Below the pieces are notes generated by a model. The model was not told where the DNA came from. It ran no database searches and worked only from the letters and a program-made list of their open reading frames with translations. From contig CABDWT010000019.1 of NCBI GenBank assembly GCA_901456055.1, positions 1 to 64,000 on the forward strand: a DNA stretch of 64,000 nt. The letters run 5' to 3'. The stretch comes from Phytobacter ursingii (GTDB lineage: Bacteria > Pseudomonadota > Gammaproteobacteria > Enterobacterales > Enterobacteriaceae). The position numbers and the translations under genes are program-made. Below are positions 53,174 through 64,000 of this stretch, piece by piece. Numbering within the stretch: the first letter of the stretch is position 1; each line of letters starts with the position of its first letter.

Positions 53174-53785
53174 TTACTTACGTTGATCGTCAACCGTCAC
53201 GCCTTTGGGTGGAGTAAAGGTAAACTTAGTCGCATCTACCGAGCCATTTTGCTGGGCTTTTAGCTGGTAGCTACTTTTCTGATCGTCCTGCTCGATCGCG
53301 CTGAACTGATGGATGGTGCCATCGCGGTCAACGTTGATGGTGAACTGTTTGAGGTTGCCATTACTGCTTTTTGGTGTCAGGACAAAATCATCGCCGTTCT
53401 GCTGAATATTATACTGCTGCCAGTCGCTACTCTGGTTACGCGCAATCAGCATAAAGGGGGTATTGCTGGTGGCATCTTTCAGCCAGGTTGCCGTGGCCTG
53501 CTCAACAAACGGGTTATAGAACCACAATGTTTTGCCATCGGAAACAAGGACACTTTCATCGGGTTGCGTCATATGCCAGTTGAACAGATTTGGACGCTTG
53601 ACCCACAAATCGCCCTGACCTTCTTGCACCGCTGCACCGCTTCCGTCCGTCACTTTTTGGGTAAAGCTTGCGTGGAAACTGCTCACTTTGTCCAGACGGC
53701 TTTTCAGATCGCCGGAAGCATCCGCCCACACGCTGCTCACCATAAAGCTGCCAAGTAACGCACAGGTTATCGCGATTTTTTTCAT
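53174..53785 (-). CDS. lolA: Outer-membrane lipoprotein chaperone LolA
   Basis: LolA is the periplasmic carrier that moves lipoproteins from LolCDE to LolB. The 203-residue precursor equals E. coli, with a signal peptide ending SVWA|DAS at residue 21. The N-terminal mature segment [18 protein letters not shown] and the aromatic-rich half-barrel strands are conserved. It lies between ftsK and rarA. Confidence 0.97.
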   Translation of the reverse strand: MKKIAITCALLGSFMVSSVWADASGDLKSRLDKVSSFHASFTQKVTDGSGAAVQEGQGDLWVKRPNLFNWHMTQPDESVLVSDGKTLWFYNPFVEQATATWLKDATSNTPFMLIARNQSSDWQQYNIQQNGDDFVLTPKSSNGNLKQFTINVDRDGTIHQFSAIEQDDQKSSYQLKAQQNGSVDATKFTFTPPKGVTVDDQRK

Positions 53786-53904
53786 TGTTTTTCCTCAAAA
53801 ACGTCGCTCCCGATACGGGAGAACACTTCTGTCACTCTAAAAGCTCATCGCCACAAGTGACAGAAGAAAATACTGAATTTTTACGGCTTTACCGATCTTT
53901 GCAA

Positions 53905-56900
53905 TCACTCAAACGGCGGGGGTGCTAACACCTCACGGTTGCCATTATGCCCCTGCTCGCTGACGATGCCCTGCGCTTCCATTTGCTCAATAATGCGGGC
54001 CGCGCGGTTATAACCGATACGGAACTGACGCTGCACGCCAGAGATGGAGGCTTTGCGTTTTTCGGTGACAAAATTAACAGCCTGATCGAATAACGGATCC
54101 AGCTCTTCGCCACCATCAAAGCCACCGCCTGCGCCCCCTTCGCTTTCGCTATCAGAGGTAATACCGTCAATATATTGCGGGCGACCGCGCGCTTTCCAGT
54201 CCTGCACCACGGCATGCACTTCCTGATCACGCACAAACGCACCATGAACACGTACCGGCATTGTCGAGTTTGGCCCTGAGTAAAGCATGTCCCCCATACC
54301 CAGCAGCGATTCAGCGCCGCCCTGGTCAAGGATAGTTCGGGAGTCGATTTTGCTCGACACAGTAAAAGCAATACGGGTCGGGATATTGGCTTTAATCAGA
54401 CCGGTGATGACGTCAACAGAGGGACGCTGTGTCGCCAGCACCAGGTGAATACCCGCGGCACGCGCTTTCTGCGCCAGGCGAGCGATCAGTTCCTCCACCT
54501 TTTTACCCACGGTCATCATCAGGTCAGCAAACTCATCTACCAGCACAACGATATACGGCAGTTTTTCCAGCACCGGATGTTCAATCGCCATGCTGTCGCC
54601 CGGTTTCCAGTATGGATCCGGGATCGGGCGCCCCATTTTCGCCGCCTCGGCAATTTTTTCGTTATAACCCGCCAGATTACGCACGCCAAGCGCCGACATC
54701 AGTTTATAGCGGCGCTCCATCTCATTAACACTCCAGCGCAATGCGTTGGCGGCGTCTTTCATGTCGGTGACCACCTCCGTCAGCAAATGCGGAATCCCTT
54801 CGTACACCGAAAGCTCCAGCATTTTCGGGTCGATCATGATGAATTTCACGTCTTCCGGCTGTGCTTTATAAAGCATGCTGAGGATCATGGCGTTAACCCC
54901 AACGGATTTACCGGAACCCGTGGTCCCCGCGACTAACAGATGCGGCATCTTGGCCAGATCAGCAATCACCGGTTCACCACCGATATCGTTGCCCAGCACG
55001 ACGGTCAAAGGCGACGGGCTTTCGCGGAATTTCACACAGTCCAGTACTTCACGCAAATAGACGGTCTGACGCTTTTTGTTTGGCAACTCCAGACCAACAT
55101 AAGGTTTACCTGGAATCACTTCGACAACACGAACCGCGGCGGTCGACAGTGAGCGCGCAAGGTCACGCGACAGGTTTGAAATTCGCGCGGCCTTAACACC
55201 CGGCGCCAGGTTCAGCTCGAAACGTGTAATAACCGGACCCGGAGAGTAATTCACTACGTCTGCTTTGATACGGAAATCGGCCAGCCGCGCTTCTACCAGA
55301 CGGGCCATCTGCTCCAGCGCAAAGGTGTCAACTGGCTCGACCTCAGCCGGAGGCGGCGTCAGAAGATCCAGAGAAGGCAGCAGCGTTGTCGGTTTGGGCA
55401 ACGGGCGGCTATCACCATTACGCATCAACAGCGGATGAATAAGGCTTTCCTGCGATGCAGGTGCTTGTGGTCTGGCAGTGACAGGTTGCGTATGTACAGG
55501 CGCGGAAGGCTGTGCAGAATAATTTGCAGCGGGCTGCTGTGTTGGCGGTTCAGACTCAGGCATCACGCCTGGCGTAAACAAGGGCTCACCTGGGCCATCA
55601 TCCACCAGCGCTTTAAACGGCGAAAACGCAAAATCATCGGCCACAAAGGCATGCGCACCCTTGGGCTGCTCACCGGCATAGCGCTGCTGCTGGCTGGCGG
55701 CAAACTGACGCGCCAGTTCAGCCTCTTCGGCCTCACTTTCCTCAAGGATGGGGGCTGTCGTATCGTGCTGATACTCATCACCATAACGGTTCTGCTGGCT
55801 GGTCGCGAACTGTTGTGCCAGCTCATGCTGATGCAACATCTCCGCATCGTCATCATCCAGCGCACCATGTTGCTGGCGCTCGGCTTCGCGCGCGCGCTCT
55901 TCCGCCATGCGCTGTGATGGCAGTTTGATGCCATAGGAAGCCAGTTCACGTCGGGTAGGCACGCGGACACGATTCGGGCGCGGCAATTGTGGGCCAATGC
56001 CCTCTTTTACCTGTGGGCGGGCAGCAGCACCATCCGCCAGGCTGAATACAGGAGCAGTAGCCATTGCTGTTGCAGCATCTTTTGCTCCCGCTGCAACAGG
56101 AGCCACTGCTGGCATGACCCTGGATTCAACGGGCGTTGTCGGCGCGGCAGGAACAGAGGTCATCGCTGGCGGGGCTGAGCGTGTCGGTTCTTCTACCGGT
56201 TCCGGGATCGGCTGATACCAGGCGGCAAGCTGCTCACGCTCACGCGCACGCTGGGCTTCAACCTCTTCAAAATAGTAAAGCGGCGGGCGCGTCTGCTTCA
56301 CCTCTTCGACCGCCTGAGGCTCAATCTCGGGCGCCAGTGCGGGCTCTTCGTAAGCGGGTTCTTCGTATGGACGTTCCTGCCATGCCTGATATGCCTGCGG
56401 CTGAGGCGCAACCGGCGGCGCTTCTGGCTGCCACTCATTGTTCTGTGCTGGCGCAGCATAGTGTGAAAGTGGAACCTGTTCTGGCTCGGACGCATATTGC
56501 GGCGCAGAGTCAGCGGGAGCGGGTTGCCATGGTGTGGTTTCTACCGGAGGCTGGGCAATCGGAGCGGCTGATGCAGCATACGCCTGTGCCGCTGTCATGG
56601 CTGCCGCGGCGGCCGAAACAGGTTCGGTTGCGCGTTGTCCGCTTAAAAGCGGATCGTAAGCATCGTTGTCAGGCTCAGTGGCGCGATGGCCTGAAAACAG
56701 GACATCATCAACATCTGCTGCGACACCGCGTGCGCTATAGGCAATGTCCTCTTCATCATCATCCATCCTTTTTCCGGAGAATAATGCTGCGTCGGTTTTA
56801 CGCCCCATTGGATTGGCGAATTTCTCCGCGACGCGTTTACGACGAGCCAGTGCGCCACGCAGAATACGGGCACGACGAGATTCACGCGGCGCCGCGGGTT

Positions 56901-57576
56901 CGTCGTCATATTCCTCTTCTTCTTCGTATTCATCTTCATCAACCCAGGTATCGTCACGGCGCGTGCGATTACTGGCGAAAGTGAGAATACCGAGGATTAT
57001 GCCGCCCAGTTTTTCAGCAATAGTCACCCAGGACCAGCCCGTAAACAGCGTTAGTCCGGCCGCCCAGACGCACAACAAAGCGATGGTGCCCCCACTGCTA
57101 TGCAGTAGCGGTTGCAACGTCGTGCTCAGCAAACTACCGATGACGCCGCCAGAGGCGAAATACCAGATGTCGTCAGCATTGATGGCCGCCAGGCCGCAAG
57201 AGGTCAGGATCAGCGCCAGCGCGCCAATAAGACGTAACGAAACGGCGAAATAATCGATAAAGTCCTCATTGGCGCGATGTCGATAAGCAAACCAACAACC
57301 ACCGATAATAATGACCGGCAGGGTGTAAGCCATAACGCCAAAAATGAAGAATAATGTATCCGCAAGCCACGCCCCCGGCGCGCCACCCAGATTATGTATG
57401 GGTTCATGCCATGCGGTTTGCGACCAACTGGGATCGGAAGGATTAAAACTAATGAGCGCCGCCATTAACCAGACGGCAAACAGAGAAACGAGGATCAGCA
57501 ACGCCTCAAGGAGTCGACGCCCGCTGCTTAGCTTGGTTAGTGTGACTTCTTTGTCTTCTGTGTATTCCTGGCTCAA
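53905..57576 (-). CDS. ftsK: DNA translocase FtsK
   Basis: FtsK is a septal DNA pump that activates XerCD recombination at dif and helps assemble the divisome. Four to five N-terminal membrane helices (about 20-180) are followed by a long acidic and Pro/Gln/Ala-rich linker (about 200-715). The motor has Walker [11 protein letters not shown] near 885-894 and Walker B VLVDEFAD, and the gamma winged helix is in the last 65 residues. I use TTG at 57576: it gives [10 protein letters not shown], the E. coli N-terminus, and has GGAGAG 8 bases upstream; the frame extends nine codons. The 1223 residues are shorter than the 1329 of K-12, the difference lying in the linker. Confidence 0.97.
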   Translation of the reverse strand: MSQEYTEDKEVTLTKLSSGRRLLEALLILVSLFAVWLMAALISFNPSDPSWSQTAWHEPIHNLGGAPGAWLADTLFFIFGVMAYTLPVIIIGGCWFAYRHRANEDFIDYFAVSLRLIGALALILTSCGLAAINADDIWYFASGGVIGSLLSTTLQPLLHSSGGTIALLCVWAAGLTLFTGWSWVTIAEKLGGIILGILTFASNRTRRDDTWVDEDEYEEEEEYDDEPAAPRESRRARILRGALARRKRVAEKFANPMGRKTDAALFSGKRMDDDEEDIAYSARGVAADVDDVLFSGHRATEPDNDAYDPLLSGQRATEPVSAAAAAMTAAQAYAASAAPIAQPPVETTPWQPAPADSAPQYASEPEQVPLSHYAAPAQNNEWQPEAPPVAPQPQAYQAWQERPYEEPAYEEPALAPEIEPQAVEEVKQTRPPLYYFEEVEAQRAREREQLAAWYQPIPEPVEEPTRSAPPAMTSVPAAPTTPVESRVMPAVAPVAAGAKDAATAMATAPVFSLADGAAARPQVKEGIGPQLPRPNRVRVPTRRELASYGIKLPSQRMAEERAREAERQQHGALDDDDAEMLHQHELAQQFATSQQNRYGDEYQHDTTAPILEESEAEEAELARQFAASQQQRYAGEQPKGAHAFVADDFAFSPFKALVDDGPGEPLFTPGVMPESEPPTQQPAANYSAQPSAPVHTQPVTARPQAPASQESLIHPLLMRNGDSRPLPKPTTLLPSLDLLTPPPAEVEPVDTFALEQMARLVEARLADFRIKADVVNYSPGPVITRFELNLAPGVKAARISNLSRDLARSLSTAAVRVVEVIPGKPYVGLELPNKKRQTVYLREVLDCVKFRESPSPLTVVLGNDIGGEPVIADLAKMPHLLVAGTTGSGKSVGVNAMILSMLYKAQPEDVKFIMIDPKMLELSVYEGIPHLLTEVVTDMKDAANALRWSVNEMERRYKLMSALGVRNLAGYNEKIAEAAKMGRPIPDPYWKPGDSMAIEHPVLEKLPYIVVLVDEFADLMMTVGKKVEELIARLAQKARAAGIHLVLATQRPSVDVITGLIKANIPTRIAFTVSSKIDSRTILDQGGAESLLGMGDMLYSGPNSTMPVRVHGAFVRDQEVHAVVQDWKARGRPQYIDGITSDSESEGGAGGGFDGGEELDPLFDQAVNFVTEKRKASISGVQRQFRIGYNRAARIIEQMEAQGIVSEQGHNGNREVLAPPPFE

Positions 57577-57600
57577 GTAAGGCTCTCCAGCTAAAACGGA

Positions 57601-57630
57601 CAACAGTGCCGGGTAACCCCGGCACTGTTG
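57601..57630 (-). terminator. lrp terminator hairpin
   Basis: CAACAGTGCCGGG-TAAC-CCCGGCACTGTTG is a perfect 13-bp stem. The T tract on the minus strand is weak (TCCGTTTTA), so some read-through into ftsK is likely. It directly abuts the LexA-type box. Confidence 0.8.
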
Positions 57631-57646
57631 CTGTATGGATTAACAG
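57631..57646 (-). promoter_or_regulatory. LexA-type (SOS) box upstream of ftsK
   Basis: CTGTATGGATTAACAG matches CTG-N10-CAG with TAT next to the first half. It lies 55 bases upstream of the ftsK TTG start, downstream of a -35-like TTGATT (minus strand, 57653-57658), so it would overlap the -10 region. E. coli ftsK has an SOS-inducible promoter (dinH), consistent with this site. Confidence 0.7.
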
Positions 57647-57686
57647 GAGTGTAATCAAAAAAAGCCGATTTTGCACCTGTTCCGTA

Positions 57687-58181
57687 TTAGCGCGTCTTGA
57701 TAACCAGACGATTGCTCTGTTTGACTTCTTCCATCACCACATAAGTACGGGTGTCATTCACGCCCGGCAGTCGCAGCAGGGTTTCCCCCAACAATTTGCG
57801 ATAAGCAGACATATCCGGCACGCGTGTTTTCAACAGGTAGTCGAAATCACCGGATACTAAATGACACTCTTGAATTTCTTCAAGTTTTTGTACTGCGGCG
57901 TTAAATTGCTCAAACACATCCGGTGCGCCACGATTCAGAGTAATCTCAACAAATACCAGAAGTGATGCATCCAGATAATGCGGGTTCAGCAGCGCTGTAT
58001 AGCCCTGAATGAAGCCCTGTCTTTCCAGCCTGCGCACGCGCTCAAGGCACGGCGTAGGCGAAAGTCCCACTCGTTTAGAAAGCTCGACGTTGGAAATACG
58101 CCCATCTTTTTGCAATTCGTTCAGGATATTGCGATCAATGCGGTCGAGATCTTTGCCAGGGCGCTTCTTGCTATCTACCAT
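57687..58181 (-). CDS. lrp: Leucine-responsive regulatory protein Lrp
   Basis: Lrp is a global feast/famine regulator of amino-acid metabolism, pili and, in E. coli, of serC-aroA, also in this window. The 164-residue protein is essentially identical to E. coli Lrp. An N-terminal HTH (RISNVELSKRVGLSPTPCLE, about 27-46) is followed by the RAM/AsnC effector and oligomerisation domain. The start MVDSKKRPG at 58181 gives the family length; the frame extends 17 codons into the leader. It is divergent from trxB. Confidence 0.98.
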   Translation of the reverse strand: MVDSKKRPGKDLDRIDRNILNELQKDGRISNVELSKRVGLSPTPCLERVRRLERQGFIQGYTALLNPHYLDASLLVFVEITLNRGAPDVFEQFNAAVQKLEEIQECHLVSGDFDYLLKTRVPDMSAYRKLLGETLLRLPGVNDTRTYVVMEEVKQSNRLVIKTR

Positions 58182-59700
<1,519 letters not shown>

Positions 59701-59724
59701 ACGTTACAACTCAGTAACAAAGGT

Positions 59725-59757
59725 AAATAAGGCGACTATAAGTCGCCTTTATTTTTG
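59725..59757 (+). terminator. trxB intrinsic terminator
   Basis: AAGGCGACT-ATA-AGTCGCCTT followed by TATTTTT, 28 bases after the trxB stop. Confidence 0.92.
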
Positions 59758-59815
59758 CGTCGATGTAACATTGCGAAGCTCAAAAATTTCGATAACTTTA
59801 CCTGCAAAGCGCGCA

Positions 59816-61582
59816 ATGAATAAAACCCGTCAACAAGAGTTAACCCGCTGGCTAAAACAGCAAAGTGTCATTTCCCGTCGCTGGCTTATGATGTCCCGCC
59901 TGCTGGGCGTGGTCAGTGGCGTTCTTATCGTTGCCCAGGCCTGGATACTCGCCAAAATCCTGAATCATATGATTATGGAAAATATCCCGCGCGAAGCATT
60001 GCTGCTGCCTTTTGCTTTGTTGGTGCTGATTTTTGTTTTACGCAGTTGGGTCGTCTGGTTGCGGGAGCGCGTCGGTTTTCATGCTGGCGTACACATCCGT
60101 TTCGAAATACGCCGCCAGGTGCTCGACAGGCTACAGCAAGCCGGTCCAGCCTGGATTCAGGGTAAACCCGCAGGCAGTTGGGCTACGCTTATCCTTGAGC
60201 AAATTGACGATATGCATGATTTCTATGCGCGTTATCTGCCGCAAATGGCGCTGGCCGCCAGCGTGCCGTTGCTGATTGTCATTACTCTCTTTCCGATTAA
60301 TTGGGCCGCCGCCCTGATTTTGCTGGCAACCGCCCCTCTTATTCCGATCTTCATGGCGATGGTGGGGATGGGCGCAGCCGATGCGAACCGACGCAATTTC
60401 AAAGCACTGGCGCGTCTGAGCGGCCATTTCCTTGACCGCTTACGCGGTATGGAAACGCTGCGTATCTTCGATCGTGGCGCAGCGGAAACGGAAAATATTC
60501 GTCAGGCCTCCGAGGATTTTCGCAGCCGTACGATGGAAGTCCTGCGTATGGCGTTCCTCTCCTCCGGTGTGCTGGAATTTTTCACCTCCTTGTCCATCGC
60601 CCTGGTAGCGGTCTATTTTGGTTTCTCTTACCTGGGCGAATTCAATTTTGGTCATTACGGCACAGGCGTAACGCTGTTTGCCGGTTTCCTGGCCCTGATT
60701 CTGGCCCCAGAGTTCTTCCAGCCGCTACGCGATCTGGGGACATTCTACCACGCGAAAGCCCAGGCTATTGGTGCCGCCGACAGCCTGAAAACCTTTATGG
60801 AAGCCCCGCTTTCGCATCCGCAACGTGGTGACATCACGCTAAAAGCGGATGAGGCGATAAGCATTACGGCGGAAGACCTGGTTATCAAATCGCCAGAAGG
60901 CAGCATACTTGCCGGGCCACTGAATTTTACGCTGCCAGCCGGGCAGCGCGTGGTGCTGGTGGGAAAAAGCGGCTCAGGTAAGAGTTCGCTGGTGAATGCG
61001 CTTTCCGGATTCCTGCCCTATGACGGTTCTTTACGGGTGAACGGCGTTGAATTGCGAGACGTGAATCCGGATAGCTGGCACCAGCTTATCAGTTGGGTCG
61101 GGCAAAACCCGCAGCTTCCGGCCACCACATTACGGGAAAATATCCTCCTGTCACGTCCGGATGCCAGCGCCGCTGAATTACAGGCCGTATTGGTTAAAGC
61201 CTGGGTGAGCGAATTTTTACCGCTGTTACCCCAGGGGCTGGAGACAGCTTGTGGCGATCAGGGAACGCGTCTGTCCGTAGGCCAGGCCCAGCGTGTTGCC
61301 GTTGCCCGCGCCCTGCTTAACCGATGCCAGTTACTGATGCTGGATGAACCCGCCGCAAGTCTCGATGCGCATAGTGAACAGCGCGTGATGCAAGCACTTA
61401 ATGACGCGTCCCTGAACCAGACAACGCTGATGGTGACGCACCAGCCAGAAGGGCTGGCTGACTGGAGCGCAATCTGGGTCATGGATGATGGAAAGATCAT
61501 CGAACAAGGGACTTTCGCGGAACTCTCCGCTGCGCGGGGAGCCTTTGCCGCACTCCTCGCCCATCGCCAGGAGGACATTTAA
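59816..61582 (+). CDS. cydD: Heterodimeric ABC transporter subunit CydD
   Basis: CydD pairs with CydC in an inner-membrane ABC transporter needed for assembly of cytochrome bd and periplasmic c-type cytochromes. It was first described as a cysteine/glutathione exporter, and structural work points to haem as a substrate. The 588-residue half-transporter has six membrane helices and an ATPase domain with Walker A GKSGSGKSS, a degenerate signature LSVGQ and Walker B LLMLDEP. The start MNKTRQQEL at 59816 gives the E. coli length; the frame extends 15 codons further. Its stop abuts the cydC ATG. Confidence 0.97.
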   Translation: MNKTRQQELTRWLKQQSVISRRWLMMSRLLGVVSGVLIVAQAWILAKILNHMIMENIPREALLLPFALLVLIFVLRSWVVWLRERVGFHAGVHIRFEIRRQVLDRLQQAGPAWIQGKPAGSWATLILEQIDDMHDFYARYLPQMALAASVPLLIVITLFPINWAAALILLATAPLIPIFMAMVGMGAADANRRNFKALARLSGHFLDRLRGMETLRIFDRGAAETENIRQASEDFRSRTMEVLRMAFLSSGVLEFFTSLSIALVAVYFGFSYLGEFNFGHYGTGVTLFAGFLALILAPEFFQPLRDLGTFYHAKAQAIGAADSLKTFMEAPLSHPQRGDITLKADEAISITAEDLVIKSPEGSILAGPLNFTLPAGQRVVLVGKSGSGKSSLVNALSGFLPYDGSLRVNGVELRDVNPDSWHQLISWVGQNPQLPATTLRENILLSRPDASAAELQAVLVKAWVSEFLPLLPQGLETACGDQGTRLSVGQAQRVAVARALLNRCQLLMLDEPAASLDAHSEQRVMQALNDASLNQTTLMVTHQPEGLADWSAIWVMDDGKIIEQGTFAELSAARGAFAALLAHRQEDI

Positions 61583-63304
61583 ATGCGCGCACTTCTGCCC
61601 TATCTCGCTCTGTATAAACGCCACTTCTGGCTGCTGTTACTGGGTGTGATCCTCGCGATTGTTACACTGCTGGCCAGTATCGGCCTGCTGACCTTGTCCG
61701 GGTGGTTTTTATCTGCCTCAGCGGTGGTCGGCGCCGCCGGACTCTACAGTTTTAATTACATGCTCCCGGCAGCGGGAGTCCGCGGTGCCGCAATTACCCG
61801 TACTGCCGGGCGCTATTTTGAGCGGCTGGTCAGTCACGACGCGACATTCCGCGTACTGCAACATTTGCGCGTCACCACATTCAGCAAGTTGTTGCCGCTT
61901 TCTCCTGCCGGCCTGTCACGTTTTCGCCAGGGTGAGTTACTTAATCGCGTGGTTGCAGATGTCGACACGCTTGACCACTTGTATCTGCGCGTCATCTCGC
62001 CTCTGGTCGGCGCACTCGTTGTGATTGCCGTGGTTACCGTAGGGCTCAGCGTACTGGACGTCTCACTGGCGCTGATGTTGGGTGGCATTATGCTGGCCAC
62101 GCTGATTATCCTGCCGCCGCTCTTTTATCGTGCCGGGAAACCCACCGGCGAAAGTCTGACGCAGCTTCGCGGGCAATATCGCCAGCAATTAACCACCTGG
62201 CTGCAGGGTCAGGCTGAACTCACGATTTTCGGTGCCAGCCAGCGCTACCGCGAACAGATGGAAAATACAGAATTGAGCTGGCATGACGCCCAGCGCCGTC
62301 AGTCCGATCTGACCGCTGCGTCCCAGGCTGTCATGTTACTGATTGGTGCGCTTGCCGTGCTGACTATGCTGTGGTTTGCCTCAGGCAGCGTAGGTGATAA
62401 CACTCAGCCAGGCGCGCTTATCGCCCTTTTCGTGTTCTGTGCTTTAGCTGCTTTCGAAGCGCTGGCCCCGGTCACAGGCGCATTCCAGCATCTTGGACAG
62501 GTTATCGCCTCAGCGGTACGTATTACGCAAATTACCGACTGCCCTCCCGAAGTACAGTTTCCCCAGTCCTCAATGATGGCGCCTGCCGCGGTCAATGTAC
62601 GCCTGCAGGAGATCTCATTTAGCTATCCTGAGCAACCGCAAAAGGCGCTCAACGGCATTAATCTGTCTATCAGCGCTGGCGAACATGTTGCCGTGCTGGG
62701 GCGCACAGGTTGCGGTAAATCAACGCTGCTGCAGTTGTTGACGCGTGCCTGGGATCCACAGCACGGGGAAGTATTGCTCAACGAAGTGCCGCTTACGCAC
62801 TATAGTGAAACGGCGCTACGTGCGAGTATCAGCATGGTACCGCAGCGTGTACATCTGTTCAGCGCAACGCTGCGCGATAATCTGTTGCTGGCCGCCCCTC
62901 AGGCAAGTGATGAAGCCCTGACTGAGGTACTTAACCGCACGGGTCTTGAGAAATTACTTGATGACAGCGGCCTGAATGCCTGGCTGGGTGAAGGCGGTCG
63001 TCAACTGTCCGGCGGCGAGCTTCGCCGTCTGGCTATCGCACGGGCGTTATTACACGATGCGCCGCTGGTCCTGCTGGATGAGCCGACCGAAGGGCTTGAT
63101 GCCGCCACTGAGAGCCAAATCCTTGAGTTGCTTGAAGAAGTGATGCAGGAAAAAACGGTGCTCATGGTGACACATCGCCTGCGCGGACTGAGTCGATTTG
63201 ATCAGATAATTGTGATGGACAACGGACAAATAATTGAGCAAGGTAATCACGCAGCGTTAATGGCAAAACAGGGTCGATACTTCCAGTTTAAGCAACGTCT
63301 GTAG
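61583..63304 (+). CDS. cydC: Heterodimeric ABC transporter subunit CydC
   Basis: The 573-residue partner of CydD, equal in length to E. coli. Six membrane helices (about 15-310) precede an ATPase domain with Walker A GRTGCGKST near 373-381, signature LSGGE and Walker B LVLLDEP. The ATG follows the cydD TAA without a gap, and GGAGG within the cydD 3' end serves as the ribosome-binding site, so 1:1 translation is likely. aat follows after 111 bases. Confidence 0.97.
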   Translation: MRALLPYLALYKRHFWLLLLGVILAIVTLLASIGLLTLSGWFLSASAVVGAAGLYSFNYMLPAAGVRGAAITRTAGRYFERLVSHDATFRVLQHLRVTTFSKLLPLSPAGLSRFRQGELLNRVVADVDTLDHLYLRVISPLVGALVVIAVVTVGLSVLDVSLALMLGGIMLATLIILPPLFYRAGKPTGESLTQLRGQYRQQLTTWLQGQAELTIFGASQRYREQMENTELSWHDAQRRQSDLTAASQAVMLLIGALAVLTMLWFASGSVGDNTQPGALIALFVFCALAAFEALAPVTGAFQHLGQVIASAVRITQITDCPPEVQFPQSSMMAPAAVNVRLQEISFSYPEQPQKALNGINLSISAGEHVAVLGRTGCGKSTLLQLLTRAWDPQHGEVLLNEVPLTHYSETALRASISMVPQRVHLFSATLRDNLLLAAPQASDEALTEVLNRTGLEKLLDDSGLNAWLGEGGRQLSGGELRRLAIARALLHDAPLVLLDEPTEGLDAATESQILELLEEVMQEKTVLMVTHRLRGLSRFDQIIVMDNGQIIEQGNHAALMAKQGRYFQFKQRL

Positions 63305-63415
63305 TCGATGTATGTCGTCCTTTTCAGCCTCCCTTCATGGGAAGATGCTAAAGTGCTGTGCTGGAAGTGACGATATATATGGGGTATTCCTTGTTGCGTT
63401 GTGGAGCGTTGTGTC

Positions 63416-64000
63416 ATGCGCCTGGTCCAGCTGTCTCGTCATACCTTAGCGTTCCCCTCGCCGGAAGCGGCGCTGCGTGAACCAAATGGCTTGTTGGCAC
63501 TCGGCGGGGATCTTAGCCCTGCCCGTCTACTGATGGCATACCAGCGCGGCATCTTTCCGTGGTTTTCGCCTGGCGATCCCATTCTCTGGTGGTCGCCGGA
63601 CCCACGTGCTGTGCTGTGGCCCGCAGAGTTTCATGTCAGTCGTAGTATGAAACGCTTTCACAAGTCCTCCTCCTATCGCGTTACGATCAATCATGCCTTT
63701 GGACGGGTAATCGACGGTTGTACAGAAGATCGCGATGAGGGAACCTGGATAACACCGGACGTGGTGCTCGCTTATCACCGTTTGCATGAGTTGGGATATG
63801 CCCATTCAATTGAGGTCTGGGAGAAGGATGAACTGGTCGGTGGCATGTACGGCGTGTCGCAGGGAACACTGTTTTGCGGCGAGTCGATGTTCAGTCGCCG
63901 TGTTAACGCATCCAAAACCGCATTGATGGTATTCAGCCATGCCTTCGCTCGCGATGGTGGTCAACTGATTGATTGTCAGGTGCTGAACGCCCATACAGCC
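63416..64000 (+). CDS. aat: Leucyl/phenylalanyl-tRNA-protein transferase (3'-truncated)
   Basis: Aat adds Leu or Phe from charged tRNA to N-terminal Arg or Lys, marking proteins for ClpS/ClpAP under the N-degron rule. The frame opens at ATG 63416 (MRLVQLSRH) and runs off the right edge after 195 codons; the E. coli protein is 234 residues, so about 39 are missing. Conserved segments [15 protein letters not shown] near 25-39 and [21 protein letters not shown] near 44-64 identify it. A frame without a stop in the window is expected from the cut and is no sign of decay. Confidence 0.96.
   Translation, partial: MRLVQLSRHTLAFPSPEAALREPNGLLALGGDLSPARLLMAYQRGIFPWFSPGDPILWWSPDPRAVLWPAEFHVSRSMKRFHKSSSYRVTINHAFGRVIDGCTEDRDEGTWITPDVVLAYHRLHELGYAHSIEVWEKDELVGGMYGVSQGTLFCGESMFSRRVNASKTALMVFSHAFARDGGQLIDCQVLNAHTA

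Overview
The window is a stretch of chromosome from an enteric gammaproteobacterium (Enterobacteriaceae) close to Escherichia, Salmonella and Citrobacter. Nearly every protein matches an E. coli K-12 protein at close to full length, and the gene order from pncB to aat is the E. coli order read from the other strand. Citrobacter is my preferred genus from the OmpF sequence, the CigR-type gene beside pflA and the missing ycaC/ycaM/ycaN/ycaK block. The sequence alone does not prove it.

Bases 1 to about 4.1 kb are one end of a lambdoid prophage: a truncated yfdQ (DUF2303), yfdR (HD phosphohydrolase), an unknown coiled-coil-like protein, a ParB-fold protein, a possible 33-codon protein with a CTG start, a DUF1233 excisionase and a tyrosine integrase. 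The integrase ends about 200 bp before pncB. This is the same chromosomal interval (pepN-pncB) that holds Gifsy-2 in Salmonella. The bacterial side of the junction keeps a pncB promoter and a near-perfect NadR operator.

From 4.2 to 10.2 kb, on the plus strand, lie pncB (NAD salvage), asnS, ompF with its long OmpR/MicF-controlled leader, and aspC. From 10.2 to 20.9 kb, on the minus strand, lie gloC, mepK, ldtD (cell-wall hydrolase and L,D-transpeptidase) and the overlapping cmoM-mukF-mukE-mukB condensin operon. elyC (+) and ycbJ (-) converge and overlap. From 22.8 to 30.6 kb a minus-strand run encodes lipid A and envelope functions (kdsB, ycaR, lpxK, msbA) with ycaQ (crosslink repair), comEC and ihfB. 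From 30.8 to 37.7 kb lie rpsA, cmk, ycaL, aroA, serC and ycaP.

The section from 37.8 to 50.4 kb is the anaerobic-metabolism part: ycaO, focA-pflB-pflA (formate channel, pyruvate formate-lyase and its activase) and dmsABC (DMSO reductase). Both focA and dmsA have FNR-like boxes centred about 41 bp upstream of a plausible start site. An ERIC element lies between pflB and pflA. A CigR-family gene and ycaD occupy the pflA-dmsC interval. From 50.4 to 64 kb lie serS, rarA, lolA, ftsK (TTG start, LexA-type box upstream), lrp, then divergently trxB, cydD, cydC and a 3'-truncated aat.

I saw no rRNA, tRNA, CRISPR array, insertion sequence or toxin-antitoxin pair. Most of the window is ordinary conserved core genome, and I found no convincing evidence of a wholly new system. 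The less explained items are the prophage early genes, the CTG-start small ORF, the CigR-like gene, the catalytically degenerate YcbJ, the duplicated modules in the FtsK linker and several unassigned inverted repeats.
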